64,000 nt of DNA from Siderastrea radians (taxonomy: Eukaryota; Cnidaria; Anthozoa; Scleractinia; Rhizangiidae). Positions 38,238-51,240 of this stretch are shown piece after piece. The translations under genes were made by a program, and so were the position numbers. The stretch covers positions 27,317,430 to 27,381,429 of the forward strand of contig OZ024896.1 of NCBI GenBank assembly GCA_964017195.1, given 5' to 3'. Position 1 is the stretch's first letter. Each line of letters opens with the position of its first letter. A model generated the notes under the pieces. It was not told the DNA's origin, did no database searches, and saw nothing but the letters and a program-made list of their open reading frames with translations.

Positions 38238-40007
38238 AGAGCGCTTGAACTGTAAAAGAGTTTGATGTTTAAGGCTTCTATCTTTAAGAGGATCACTTTC
38301 TGTAGAGCAACAATCGAGATTAGAAAGCATGATAAATGATTTAGCCTCGCTTTCATGCTCAACAGTCCTCGTAAAGGCCAAAAATTGTTATAATCTTGTA
38401 TATTTTTGTCTCAAAATGTATCCCACTGACCTACAATGTGTTATAAATAAGAGATTTCCCAAGATAACATGCATACACGTATAATTTATAGGTTCATGGT
38501 AGTGTAGGCAATTCTAGCACTAAAATATAATTTTTGGCCTCTCGGAGGTCACGTGCTCGGTCGCGTGAACTTAGTTTGCATAGTTTGAGCATGACTGGGC
38601 CTTATATCATTGAGAGGTAACGATATCAGAAGTTTTTCTCCATAAACAACTTAAGATACAACTGCTGTAAACAGTAGTTACCTGCTGAGCCTCGTTCTCA
38701 TGTTAACCCGTAAAAGGACAAAAATGGTAATTATTTCATTGTTTCAGGCTGAATAAGCTAGAATTTGGCCGAAACTGCGGAATGTACGACCCGTTCAAAG
38801 AAAATAGCAGAATATCAATGGATAATTCATAGATTTATGATAGTGAAGACGTTCAAACATGCTATTCATAGCTCTGAAAGGCTATTTTGGCCTCTCGGCT
38901 GTCACGTGCTCAGTCACGTGACCTAATTCTGCATATTTTGCGCATGATTGGCATTCGTATCCCCGTGTAAAATAACCACATGGAATTCCATAGAAGTCCA
39001 TGGAATTCCCTGGAATTCCATGGACTTCCATGAAATTCTATGTAATTCCATGGAAGCTGCATGCATTTCCATGCATTTCCATAGAACTCTGTGGAGTGTC
39101 CATGGAATTCTATAGGGTTCCATGGACACTCCACGGAGTTCTATGGAGTTCCATGGAAACCCCATGGACTTGCGTGGAGTTCCATGGAATCATGATGGAA
39201 TTTCCATGGAAGTTCCATGGAATATTTGTGGACACTTCATGGGAGCTTTAAATACTGAGTTTCATGGAATGTGACACAAGTATTAAATGAACATCGGAGA
39301 GTGAATTATCAACACAAATTATTCAAAGAAGGCCAGTTTATCTTTATATGTCAGGATATATATTGAGAGTATAGCTTCCTGAAGACCTGTGATCAGCTAA
39401 ATAAACAAAAATACATTAGTTTACTGTACCATGCAAATCATTCTAGTTGAGTTTAGCAAAAACATTTTTAATAATATTATGAGCAATTTTTTTTTAAATT
39501 TGAAGTGAAATAAATGTTTTGTGGTAATTCATCCACTCACATGAAACGTTTTGTACAATAGTTCCTGTACAAATGACAAGATCCCAAACCACTGCACCTG
39601 CATTCAGTGGCCAGCAGTTGTCATTTCAGTCATGTGACCTTTGTAACATTAGTACAGGCACCATTTTGAAGAGGCGGTTACAATATTCGTTTAGCAAGCA
39701 TCTGCGTGTGGTTTGAGGTCGAAAAAGCATCTTTTAGGTTAAAAAAATGATGGACAATTGTAGCTTGTGGATTATTCTATGTGCCGAAAAATGTTTTGGA
39801 GCCTTGCATGTGGATTTTTGGATAAAGGCTGTAACTCCAAAGGCAAATTAGAATTTTAATAGCCTCTGAAGTTAAGTGAATAGCCTCAGTCGAAGACAAG
39901 CAATGAGAGGAGTAAATCGATCAAGTGGAGTGAATTGATTAAGGTATGCCTGTATCATTTTTGCGTTTTCAGTTGTTTAACATTTTATGGCTGTAATTAT
40001 TGTTACC

Positions 40008-41744
40008 GAACTTCAGGGGGAGGACGCTGACCATGACGGCGTAAGGAGCTTTGTGAACCCGCTCGCGAAAAAATCTCTTTTTATTTGCAAGACTGGATGG
40101 CAAACCAGTTTGTGAACTACTTCAGTAAAAGGAGAAACAGAACGCCGAACAGCTCTACTAGCGAAAGTGAGTCACCCGAGTCTAAAGGACCCAAAAATCT
40201 AGAGGAATGTGTTGAAGAAAACGAAGATGGCAACGTGATTATCGACGCCCTGGAGATGACGGGTGAGATTGCTGGAACCCTCAAAGGAATTTTGGAAAAG
40301 CTGCAAAAGCTAGACACTATCGAAAGTAGTGTTAAAAGAATCAAAACTACGATGGAAAATCTCGAATTAAGAATAGCGAACCTCGAAACCTTTGAACAAA
40401 CAGCTACGACAGATATCGAACACCTTAAAGAGAGCGTCACGCAAAATGAAAGCAAATGCATCGACCTTCAGAAGCGCTACGAGAAAAAGCTAAAGAAAAT
40501 CAAAGACATGTTAGCAGAACTGGACCACAAAGAACAAGAAATTAACAACAAACTGAAAGAGCTAACGACCAAAGATCTGTACCTGGAAGCCTATTCGAGG
40601 CGGGAGAATATTAAATTCAACTACATCCCTGAGACACCTTCAAGCGGGGAGAACGGTGAGAATACTGAAGCAGTCCTCAGAGCCTTTCTCGAAAAAGAAT
40701 TAGGATATGCTGATGGAAACACGGTCGAAATCCAACGGGTTCACCGACTAGGGAAGATAAGAAATGAAACCCCGCGTCCAATCTTAGCAAGATTCCTTAC
40801 ATCTAAAGATGTGGAAAAGATTCTCTTGCTGGGTTCCCGCCTGAAAGGTTCAAACTTTCAAATGTTCCGCGATCTACTACAAGAACTTGTGGATAGGAGG
40901 AGAGCACAGATGGAAAATTACAAATACACAAAAAGAAACGGAATTCCAGTATCCTTTAGTCGATCGAAACCAGATCAGTTATATATTAGAGGAAAACTCT
41001 GCCCACCAGGCCAGATTCTACGCTCTGACGGATAACTGTTTACTATGATTTAGTTTATTGGACACTACCAAATCGGTTCGAACTGCGTTAGCCTCCAGTA
41101 TAAATTCTTTATACTGCTTAAAAGCGAGTGGGGCAAAACAAAGCTTAAACCAAACGAACACTGTATTGTTCGCTAGCTACTTTTTTATTTATTTACTTTC
41201 TTGTTTGTTTTAGTTTCGCTTACTGTGTTAGGTTTTCTTTAATTGTTCGCTTTATCTTGAGTTTTAATTATCACCCATTCAGGAAATATGACACAAATAC
41301 CCTCGGAGCTAAAGACTTATCAAACTTTAATGTTACTGGATGCACTCGTACTTCTTAAACTACATGCTTCTTATTGCGAAATACTCCATTTTCTGTAAAT
41401 GTTTACACAACGAAAAACTATGCTTCGAAAGTTTTCTGTCACTCCTAAAAGAAAAACTTAATATATACAAAGAGAAATCGCAATCCAAAATAACAAACTG
41501 CCTGAATGCAAAGAAATATATGGAAATCTTTTGTAGTTTTTTTTTAATACTACTATTTCTATGTTTTCTTCAGCTTAGACCCTTGTAGAAGTAAGTTTAG
41601 CGATAAATGTACGCACTGTATGTAAAAGTAATTGTAACGCACGTCAATACCTTCATTATTTTTTTTTTGCCTCTTGTTAGTTTTTGTTTTTTCTTGTACT
41701 GTAAGCACTAACACCAATAAAGCTTTTTATTGCAAAAAAAAAAA
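40008..41744 (+). mobile_element. ORF1-only LINE (L1-type) retrocopy
   Basis: The insertion starts gaacttcagggggag and ends with an AATAAA signal and an A tract. A perfect 16-bp duplication, tgtaattattgttacc, flanks it (39992-40007 and 41745-41760). It carries an intact ORF1 and about 700 bp of 3' sequence, but no reverse transcriptase or endonuclease. It is therefore either an internally deleted L1 or an ORF1-only family comparable to mammalian HAL1. The perfect duplication and open frame point to recent insertion. Confidence 0.88.
40097..41035 (+). CDS. L1-type ORF1 protein
   Basis: The frame of 312 residues starts at the first ATG after the 5' region. An acidic Ser-rich N-terminus is followed by a long coiled coil (about residues 55-165, with many Leu/Glu/Lys heptads). 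Next comes an RRM-like part with the characteristic YLEAYSRRENIKF strand, and a basic C-terminal domain containing VHRLG and a FSRSKPDQLYIRGK end. This order (coiled coil, RRM, C-terminal domain) is that of L1 ORF1p, a trimeric RNA-binding chaperone of retrotransposition. The frame has no stop. It would depend on another element for reverse transcriptase. Confidence 0.82.
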   Translation: MANQFVNYFSKRRNRTPNSSTSESESPESKGPKNLEECVEENEDGNVIIDALEMTGEIAGTLKGILEKLQKLDTIESSVKRIKTTMENLELRIANLETFEQTATTDIEHLKESVTQNESKCIDLQKRYEKKLKKIKDMLAELDHKEQEINNKLKELTTKDLYLEAYSRRENIKFNYIPETPSSGENGENTEAVLRAFLEKELGYADGNTVEIQRVHRLGKIRNETPRPILARFLTSKDVEKILLLGSRLKGSNFQMFRDLLQELVDRRRAQMENYKYTKRNGIPVSFSRSKPDQLYIRGKLCPPGQILRSDG

Positions 41745-42823
41745 TGTAATTATTGTTACCAATACGCAGTTTGCAGTCTCAGCATTGCTATTGAAATCTC
41801 TTGTATTTAAACATGAAGAGTTCACCCAATTTGAAGATTGATGCAACAATATTTGGTGGAAATATTCTTCTCTTTCAGAGACTATCTTAAGAATACTATT
41901 ATAACTTGTAAAAACGGTACAGACGGATCTGTCCCTTCACTTGTGAAGAGAGGTCATATTTATGTTCCTTTTTCTTGCTCGGCATGAACTAAATAGAATG
42001 TAATACTTCTGCAACTGAAAATGTAAAATAATAACTTAAATTTGTGTCCACTAAGAATGTCATTCATTTAGTTTTGCGTAAGATGTTTGACATTTTACAA
42101 TAATTTGTTCACTTGAATGTATTCCTGTTAATTAAGTGTTATAGAGCGTAGACTGTAAGCTTTATAATAATTTATCTATTTCATTCTTTTATTACTGTCA
42201 GTACAAATTTAATATGTTATAAAATCCTTATCCAACTCTGTAGAGATTAAAGGTTGTAAAAAGATTTTTATACTGGTAGTCCTAAATTCCTTACAGACTA
42301 GTTTTCGATGGAATTCCATGGATACTTTTTCATGCGGACTTCAAAGTCCTGATGCCAGACAGAATTCCATGGAGTTGAGCTTTTGTGGAACTCCATAGAA
42401 TTCCATGGAAATGTTTTCATGGAATTCCATGTCCCAATACCAGACAGAATTCCATGGAAAATTTTCCAGCGAATTCCACGGAATTCCATGGGGTTATTTT
42501 ACACGGGTCGTAAAGATGTAACTATATTTAAAGATTCCGGTTATAATAAACGTTAAGTTTAGGCATTATCAGTGGTCAAATGGGTGAGCCTCGTTTCCAT
42601 GAATTTAAGGGGTGAGGTATAAGAATACCCCCTTAACTCGTAACCTATACCACAATTCAACTCTACAAACTACCTGACATTGGTCAGCAGGTCTTATTCT
42701 ATCAAAGTCAGCTATCAAACCTTTTCTGACCCGATCATTGTACGAAACCCTAATTTTGGGGTCTTGGCTTGGACGTGCCGAGATCCCGGCAGACCAAGCC
42801 AGCCTGCCTCATGTAATCGGCCC

Positions 42824-43975
42824 CTTATAAGTGCATCGTAAATTTGGGAATCACTTTTTAAAACTGTAGTCATGCATGAAATGCAAATTCGCAAGATTTG
42901 TATGTTGGCTGTGTTCCTATGTTTACCATGTACCCATTTTTTAGGTCAAGGGCATGTACTGAAACAAATGTACACACCTTGCTAAGTAATGTTCATTCCC
43001 CATCTTTCAAATATTTTTAACACCAGATGAAGGTTACTAATTAACATCAGACAGTGCGCGTCTAAACGAAAACAAGTTGTAGTAGATCTATGCAGATTTA
43101 GGCGTTGGGTGGTGCCTTTGATTATACTTTGAACAGGGCTGCATCTGCGTCATCACAATGGAATTTTAGATTTGTTCAACAACCCAACAAAGATTGATTA
43201 TTCTTTCCTTCCACTACATAGTCTACACAGTTTATACTCTACTATTTTCTGCTCATCAATCCACTAATCTTCGGAACACAAACGAAACATAAAAACAGAT
43301 TCGCGTCAAAACAGTAAACGCAACCCACAGCAACGTAAAATCTGTGAGAAATAGACCACTCTTTGTGTAAGCTTTATGGCATAAGAGTAACATTTATTTG
43401 TATTGGGAAGACAAGTTTACGTAATACATCAATCAATCAAGCACTTTAGAGGTACAGAGGGAAACTGTCTTCATTTAAGCCTAGTAGTGGGTTTATTAAC
43501 ATTGCAGGGTAGGATTTTCAGGCGCAGCAACGAAAAGATCCTTCGCGTCGGTTCGCGTACCCGCTCAACAAGGGCGCCAAGGCGACGCCAGTGCACAAGA
43601 CATAGACATCCAACAACAAGCCTTCCAACAATCATCTTAAATCACTTCGAGTTAGATAAAAGATTGAACAGCATCTTGACAGATGCATTGGAACTAAAAA
43701 CAACGACAGTTCACTGAATCAAAACGTACAAAACTGCATCATACCTTTGACGAACCCAGACAAATCCCAAGGGAAAGTTCTCCACGTTTGCAGCCTACAT
43801 ATTGATTAGCTCGGTGATATCACCCCATGACTGCAAGGACAATGACAATCAAGTGAATTATCTCTTCTATATCAGACGGAAAACCTTCAACTAGATCAAA
43901 GAAGCAGGCTATTCACGCCTTCGTGTAGACGGGCTTTTTCCCTGGTTAGTTTCGTTTTCCACATATGGAACAATC
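42824..43975. other. Stretch with no supported gene
   Basis: A plus-strand open frame at 43403-43717 has an Arg-rich middle but no recognisable domain or splice context. Nothing else is seen. Confidence 0.5.
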
Positions 43976-44035
43976 TCGTACCCAGAGTCCACTGGCTTTT
44001 TGGTCAGCGGGTGGTCGCCAGTGGACTCTGGGTAC
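43976..44035. mobile_element. Perfect 20-bp stem hairpin (mini-MITE)
   Basis: The stem cgtacccagagtccactggc and its exact complement enclose a 20-base loop. The related inverted flank near 54215-54235 lacks this hairpin and reads straight through, so it behaves as a small insertion. Confidence 0.8.
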
Positions 44036-44098
44036 GGGTAGGTACGTGGTGTAACTAACATATAGTTGCATAAACATAGGAAGCAATATACTTAACAA
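44036..44098 (+). repeat. Outer flank of the left satellite arm, inverted at 54152-54235
   Basis: The segment tacgtggtgtaactaacatatag followed by cataaacataggaagcaata is repeated in inverse orientation outside the right satellite array. The duplicated unit therefore includes flanking non-satellite DNA. Confidence 0.8.
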
Positions 44099-44835
44099 TT
44101 ATCCTGCGAAATCGTGCGGAATATCACCTGATACTTAGCCGACGAGGCCGTAGGCCGAGTTGGCTAAATCAGGGGATATTCCGCAAGATTGAGCAGGATA
44201 ATTGTTTTATTATTCAACAAATTCCCATCGCCTACCATTTTCAGAACGAGAAAAACTACAGCTCTATGATAAAAACGCTTAAAGCTAGCAACACATAAGC
44301 TTAATAAAAATCAAAATAGAACTTCAAGAAATCGAAGTTTACTACCATTCACTTAAAAAGACGTACTTACAAACTCATGTTTGAAAATGACAAGACAAAG
44401 GAAAAAAAATATTGCTACCTTATTGAGAATAAGTCCTCTTCCTGTGAATTAAAATCTTTTCAACTTTAGTCTTTACAACTTTCCGTGAGCAAGTGTGCTG
44501 CTTCGTTCGCAATAGCATTTTCTTGGTTGAGTTCTCACTATGAAAATTCCAAGTCAACCTCTGGATATCTTTGTGAGCTGAAGCAAATACTTGTTGACTT
44601 TTTGAGAGCATTTAATCGTGGAAAGTTTCTTTCAGAGAGTTAAAATTTACGGAGAACACTGCTGAAACTGTCTCGCTTTTCAAAATGGCCGCCAAACAAG
44701 CAATGAAAGAAAATCTGCAGTGCACTTCCAAATATGGTCATTTACGTATATCGCAAGATATCTGTCATGTAGGATGACAGATATTGAGGGCTTCCTTACC
44801 ATATATGGGCATAGTGACAATTTGTTGAATAATAA
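44099..44835. mobile_element. MITE-type insertion(s) next to the satellite
   Basis: Two nested symmetries are visible. A hairpin runs from acaattatcctgcgaaatc to its complement ending at about 44208. An outer inverted pair is ttattattcaacaaatt (about 44211) and aatttgttgaataata (ending about 44835). The other arm at 54140-54165 shows the uninterrupted join of satellite to flank, so this piece was inserted in the left arm only. Confidence 0.6.
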
Positions 44836-46246
44836 ATAGCTATACACAGCCATACACAGCTATACATGGCTATACACAGCTATACATGGCTATACACAGA
44901 TATACATAGACATACATAGCAATACACAGCTATACATAGCTTTCCATGCCTATACACAACTATAAATAGCTATACATGGCTATACATGGCTATACATGGC
45001 TATACACAGCTATACACAGCTATACATGGCTATACACAGATATACATCCACCATCCATAGACATACATAGCTATACACAGCTATACATAGCTATACATGG
45101 CTATGCACAGCTATACATGGCTATACATGACTATACATGGCTATACATGGCTATACATGGCTATATACGGCTATACACAGCTATACATGGTATACACAGC
45201 TATACATGGCTATACACAGCTATACATGGCTATACATGTCTATACATGTCTATACATGGGTATAAATGGACATACACAGCTATACATGGGTATACATGGC
45301 TATACACAGTTATACATAGACATACATAGCTATACACAGCCATACACAGCTATACATGGCTATACACAGCTATACACAGCCATACATAGCTATACACAAC
45401 TATACATAGCTATACACGGCTATACACAGCTATACACAGCTATACATGGCTATACATGGCCATACACATTATACATAGCCATACATAGCTATACACAGCT
45501 ATACACAGCTATACATGGCTATACACAGATATACATAGCCATACATAGCTATACACAGCTACACATAGCTATACACAGCTATACACAGATATACATAGCC
45601 ATACATAGCTATACACAGCTATACACATCTATACATGGCTATACACAGACAAACATAGCCATACATAGCTATACACAGCTATACACAGCTATACACAGCT
45701 ATACATAGCTATACACAGTCCCACACAGCTATACACAGCCATACATGACTATGCACAGACATACATGGCTATACACAGCTATACATGGCTATACACAGCC
45801 CCACATGGCTGTACACAGCTATACACAGCTATATACAGCTATACATGGCTATACACAGATATACATAGCTATACACAGCTATACACAGCTATACATGGCT
45901 AAAAACAGCTATACACTGCCATACTTAGCCATACACAGCTATACATGGCTATAAACAGCTATACACTGCCATACTTAGCCATACACAGCTATACATACAC
46001 CGCCATACATGGCTATACACAGCTATACATAGCTATACACAGCTATACACCGCCATACATGGCTATAAACAGCTATACATGGCCATACACAGCTATACAT
46101 AGCTATACACAGGTATACACGGCTATACTGACACAGCTATACATATCTGTATACAGCTATATATGGCTACACACAGCTATATATGGCTATACAAAGTCAT
46201 ATATGGCTATACACAGCTATACATGGCTATACATGGCTATACATGG
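44836..46246 (+). repeat. 10-bp satellite array, left arm (tatacacagc/tatacatggc)
   Basis: About 140 units alternate between tatacacagc and tatacatggc with point variants. The array is open in several frames, giving low-complexity Ile/His/Tyr/Thr repeats. I treat these as artefacts of the satellite, not as proteins. Confidence 0.97.
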
Positions 46247-49200
46247 TGGGTGCTATCGAGGTCAACAAATCACAGGCAAAAACGATAAGCAAATCCACCG
46301 TACGTTTCTTCTACATCAGACTTCAGTTGTTTTTGTTGTTGTTATTGGTTAATAAAGTTGTATTTTGCTACTTCTTTGTGTCATGTCACCATATCAATCA
46401 CAAAAAAAGTAATTTCATGGGTCTGCGTTTTGAAATTTTTAGGTGTCCGCATCCGGTTAATAAAAGTTTGACTGACGTAAGTACATACCATTACCATACA
46501 TTTGTTACTCTGAGTTGGAACCACTAATTTTAACGAAGACAGGTGAAGTCAGTGACGTGCACAAATTGCAGAAAACCATTATTAGTCACAGAATTGGTGC
46601 AAAGTGTTGTAACTTCTTGACAGTGTACCAAAATGACTCGGACTCGGACTATTATTGAACGAATGGATTCCATTTGGACGTGCGTGTGTACTCTGATAAT
46701 GAACACACAGATGACTTCAAAATGTGGTAAAAACACAGAAGTACGCTAGGAGCCGTGTGTACTGTAATAACAAACTCCTCTAGTTAAAAGAGAGGGGTTT
46801 TCGTAATTACGAAAACGAAGACCCACTCTTTTTGAGCTATTTTGTCTACAAAATAGCCTCATAGTCGGCGTGCAGCCTCAAGTTTCTGGGAAGGTTGGTT
46901 CTTTGGTTGGTTCTTTTTTGGGTGGCCAATGTTCGGCATTCCCGACGACTGTCGAATTTTACCGAAAGGCTAGTTGTCGGGGCCGGAACAAAAATGCAGA
47001 TGAGAACGCACGGAAAATTCTGCTACTAAAGCGACACTACGAAAGTGTCCTGATTTCATTCGCTTGATGTTGGATATTTATATATCAAATAGAAATGGCT
47101 GGCTTCCTTGTGGTAGACTTCCTTAGAAAACGAATCGTCAGCACAAACCCGGTTTACACGTGAGCGGAAGCGAGTTCTAGTAAATAATCCTCTGTACGCA
47201 TGCGCACAACTTACGTTTTGAGTTATATGGTTCAACTTTAGAGTGTGAGAAATAACATGACTTCTCTGCAGGGATGTCCCATAGTAAATGATGGTAAATA
47301 GATGGCAAATAGTTTGAAGGTATAAAATGGGCAGAATCGTGAATTTCGAACTAAAACGAATTATTGTTCGCACCTTTTGGTAGGTTTTAAAATTAATGCC
47401 CATGCCACTCAATCACTAGGTCCGTCAAAGGCACAAGGTCGACAAGGAAAAACATTGTATGGGTGGCATAAACGTTGCTCGTACGTGCGACTTGCTAAGC
47501 ACAAAGTTAGAGGTGACTTATCAGAGAAATGGGTTTCTGGTTAGGCTGCGTGGCGGTAGCGGGATTGTTTGTACAAAGTTTGAGCGGAAAGATCAGCAGA
47601 CAATCAAATCAAATCAAATCAAAACAATTATCACCGCCAATACGAAGACAAAAACGCAACAGCTCTACGCAAGATTCGTTTCACAGTCTTATAGACACAA
47701 ACATCGGTTATCATTTTTCAGATTACGAAAAACGCACAAATTTACTCATTCCCCGCTTCCTTTTAAGTTTTACTCAACTCTAGCTGCCACGAAAGCCAAT
47801 AAAAAGCGCCGAAAACGAACTTATGACAGTCTCCTGAAAGTCTCGTGACTCGCCATTGAACTTTGTCTCATCACATGTTTGTACGTGACAAAACACCACT
47901 TGTTTACACAAAACAGTAATCTGATCTCACGCTCAATCAACATAACACGTTCTTTACACGTGAAACGACCCACACTAAACATCATCACATGACTGCCTGG
48001 CCCTACGATAAAATCCCCCCCGGACCTATTAAAGCACAATTTGGCCTTGAGTTGATCACGTGTACTCCACCTGATAAAATTCACGTTGTTTACCACACAG
48101 GCCAACCACGCCATTATTCTCGAATTCGCTCATTTAAAATTCCAACGATTCCTTTGCCCATTACCACCTCTCTACATAACAAAACATCCTTTGATATTAT
48201 TTTCACCCAATTTTGTATCTTACTTTCACATCAAAACGCTCATCAAAACAAAATTTATTCGCTAAACACAACCACTGATTTTTATGTAGCTTCAGCGAAG
48301 CTGAGACCACTACCGTGTGGCACCAATATTTTTGCAGGAGTTTAATTTTGTGAATGGTGATTTTTTTTTGTGTGTTTTGCAGGACTAATCTTTGCGATTG
48401 GGGAAACTGTTTATTCTTCTTGGAATTAATTTTTGCGATTTTCCGGAAGCCGCCTTCTATTTGTAATTATAACATTCTCGTTTTTTGAGTATAAACAATC
48501 GAATGCAGGTGGACAACATGCAGATGTATAACATGTTAAATCAGTTAATCAATGGAGTACCTTCAGACGATCCTTTTCTTTAAAGCTTTTAACAGCTTAT
48601 TACTTGTAATGTACCGACTGCAATTTCATCGTTTTATTTCTGAATGGTTTGCTTCTAATTTCGTTTTATTTTGAACGAAAGAGACGGTTAAAGTAAATGG
48701 GCACCAACATAATATTACATGACATGTAAAAGGCGATGTTTGTATATAAATTTCGACAATGGAGTAAATTTTTGCGGAAATTATTTTTTTCCGCGGGAAC
48801 TTTTTTTTGCGGATCGTGAAAAATCCGCGAAAATCATAAAAATTTGAATCCCGAAAAAATTAGTGCCACAGTCAACCACACGGTATGTCAGCACGTGCAA
48901 TGTTTCTGGCTTTTTTGTCAGTTTGCTACGTGACTAGTCACGCAAGACTTGCACAAGACACACAATGGCATGATCTTTTCTAACAAGGCACGCTTATTAC
49001 TCGATTTTAGCCGTGTGTTCCTAAATGTAAGTCCGTGTGAAATAATGTGGAAAATAAAACAGAGCTTACCTATATATTTGTCTGGATACGGGAGTTGCCA
49101 CGTTCGTCAAGCATGATGTCACGCAAGAAGAAGACGTACGTGACTCTCAAGATCGGCTATTCTCTTCTGGTTCAAACATTACAGAATTAATTTTTGTGAC

Positions 49201-51240
49201 AAGTTACGCTTCCTACTAGATCCAAAATATTTGTCCATGGAAAAATATTCTTTCCATTAGAAAGCCACAAAATTAAATTTCAATCCATTGAGCTGCCGAG
49301 AAACATCTGAGAATGAGCTTCAGAAAGGGCTGTTTTGTATTATTTTGTTTGTCCCATATTCACACTGTTGTCAGATATTTTACAGATTTTATCTCACTTT
49401 CTTCTTGTTTTGTCGTCATTTGAAGCCACACTTGTACGCATTAGCGTACCATCTATTGATCAACGACGCATACGAATTCGAAACCACTAATATAAACTCA
49501 AACATTGATCTTTGATCACCCTCAAATCTGTAAGAAGCCCTGGGAACGAGGTTGCACAATATCGGACACAGCTCCACTTATAAGGTAAACTCTGTCTAAA
49601 AACCAATACTTTTCGAATGCTCAACGCTACTCAAATAACCAACATCACAGTAGTGTACCTTGGTACACGCACGTTCATTCAATAACCATTTCCGTACCTC
49701 TCATTGACAGCTACAAAATAGCTCACGCACGCTTTGCGAGCCTATGTTTTAACTAGAGGAGTTTGTTTTTACAAATATTACACACGGCTCCTAGCAATTG
49801 GAATTCTTTATTGTGCGGACTTTTAAAAAGTCTAAATCTGGTAATCATGGGGTTCTTGTTTTTGTTTTCTTCATTTGAAAATCAGTCATATGAAAAAAAC
49901 ACATTGAAGACGAGTGAATCCACAACCCTTTACTTCCTGGGCGAATTATAGTCAGTGGTAAATGGAAGCTTAACAACACAGTTTTGTGTTACTTTCAAAT
50001 GCCCGTTTAGATATCTTCTTGCCATTATATTACTCTGTCTGTTTTTCGTTTCCCTCTGGTTAAAAAAGAGGGGGTTTCGTTTTCGTAATGGGTCTTCGTT
50101 TTCGAAATTTTAGTTTGTGCTAGGGATCAGAGAAACTTACAGATGTTTTACTTAGAATTTTAAAGCCTTCATTATTCTGGATATCCTGACCAATAATTGC
50201 TTAAAAGCTGACTGAGCTACCACAAAATAACAAGCAGTGACCCGTCATCGCTACGTGATTCTAGATTAATTTTCTGAGCGAGCACTGACCAAAAAAGTTG
50301 TTTCAAACCGGTTAACTGGGGCAGCTAAATAGACAGGGACCGTGCGACCTATTTTAGAGTGGGGGGCTAATTGGTGATCGCTCGTGTAAAACAGGTGGGG
50401 GGAAATCTCACGCAAAAACTTTTTCTTTTCAAGTAATTAGCAATGTATCTAGAGCAGCCAAGTGTGATAAACGTTGTCAGTTAAAACAGTCCCAAAATAA
50501 TGCTCCTTGACAGGTTCTTTGGTCGGCTCTACTCGAATCACAAACATGAAAACAATTTCCTTTAAAAAAACTTGTACAAGCAGACCTGTAGAATATTAAA
50601 TCACTACTGAGTTTAGTATCATGAAACGTACATTTCTACCAAAGTCAGTCCGTAGCGGCCTAATTAAGGACTGAACGCCTTATTTGTTATCTATAGAACT
50701 GAGGAAATGACATCTTTTGGCAACTATATATCCTAGACGAAACGTTTACATTTGTAGATTAGCTTGATGAAGTAACGGCCCTAATGTATAATGCCCGGAC
50801 AACACAAGAACAAAAGCCAACTAAATTCCAAACTCTTCAACAACAGGAAAGAGTCGATGACAATACGCGCAGAGTTAATGGCCCGACAAGAGCAAGAGCG
50901 ACAGTTTCAACTTCCATCGATTCAAGTGATTTGAAAACGTCTGAACAGGTCCAGACTCTTCGAGATTCCCCAAGAGCGCGTGAGAATTTCAACTAATCAA
51001 GCCAAATGAAGGAAAGGCAATTTCAACACGGAGTTAGAGTACTCAGTTCCTGTTTGGTCTAAATTAAAAATTATATTTAACTGGTAAACCGAAAACTGAT
51101 TAACTATGAAACAAAGAAATTGTCCAACTTTTTCATTTATTTTTTAATGGCACCAAAAAAGGGAAAGGGGGTAAAAGCCCCCTCAGCCCACCCCTCGCGC
51201 GGTTCCTGATAGAAAGACCGCAAACAATAAATAAATTATT
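46247..51240. other. Spacer between the two satellite arms
   Basis: This 5-kb spacer holds an inverted-repeat element (46745-49795) and a related fragment at 50045-50115. Open frames at 47459-47848 and 47989-48345 are not recognised. No transposase or cellular gene could be supported. Confidence 0.5.
46745..49795. mobile_element. Inverted-repeat element with gctaggagccgtgtgta ends
   Basis: The left end gctaggagccgtgtgta, followed by acaaactcctctagtt, is mirrored at 49749-49795. A further shared inner block contains gagctattttgt. The interior has two unrecognised open frames on the plus strand (129 and 118 codons). No target duplication is evident. Confidence 0.5.

Larger units (their letters stand above)
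38962..42507. mobile_element. Element with CCCGTGTAAAATAACC ends inserted in the right arm
   Basis: Ends are cccgtgtaaaataacc and ggttattttacacggg. Both terminal regions (38976-39240 and 42298-42490) consist of repeats of the palindromic atggaattccat core. The uninterrupted left arm of the host element shows the pre-insertion sequence (ggcattcgtatcgtaaag in complement). This implies a duplication of about 2 bp (TC). No transposase is seen. Its interior was later hit by a LINE. Confidence 0.8.
33223..42823 (+). mobile_element. Large Academ-like DNA transposon, decayed and nested
   Basis: The outer ends are complementary: gggccgattacatgag at 33223 and ctcatgtaatcggccc ending at 42823. Long inverted arms lie inside, 33640-34300 on the left. 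The right arm (38530-38961) continues at 42508-42770 after an insertion. The central part encodes a broken protein with XPG/FEN1-like nuclease motifs and a cysteine-rich CXC finger. XPG-type nuclease plus Cys-rich finger is, from memory, the hallmark of the Academ superfamily. No clear target duplication is seen at the outer ends. Confidence 0.6.

Noticed and set aside
44976..46352. Long Ile/His/Tyr/Thr-rich open frames in the satellite arrays (also 51133-53981, minus strand)
   Set aside because: A 10-bp satellite lacking stop codons stays open in several frames. No start context, splice signal or non-repeat domain supports a protein.
47459..48345. Two plus-strand open frames in the spacer as a transposase
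   Set aside because: No transposase motif is recognisable and two overlapping frames are open. Left as unrecognised sequence.
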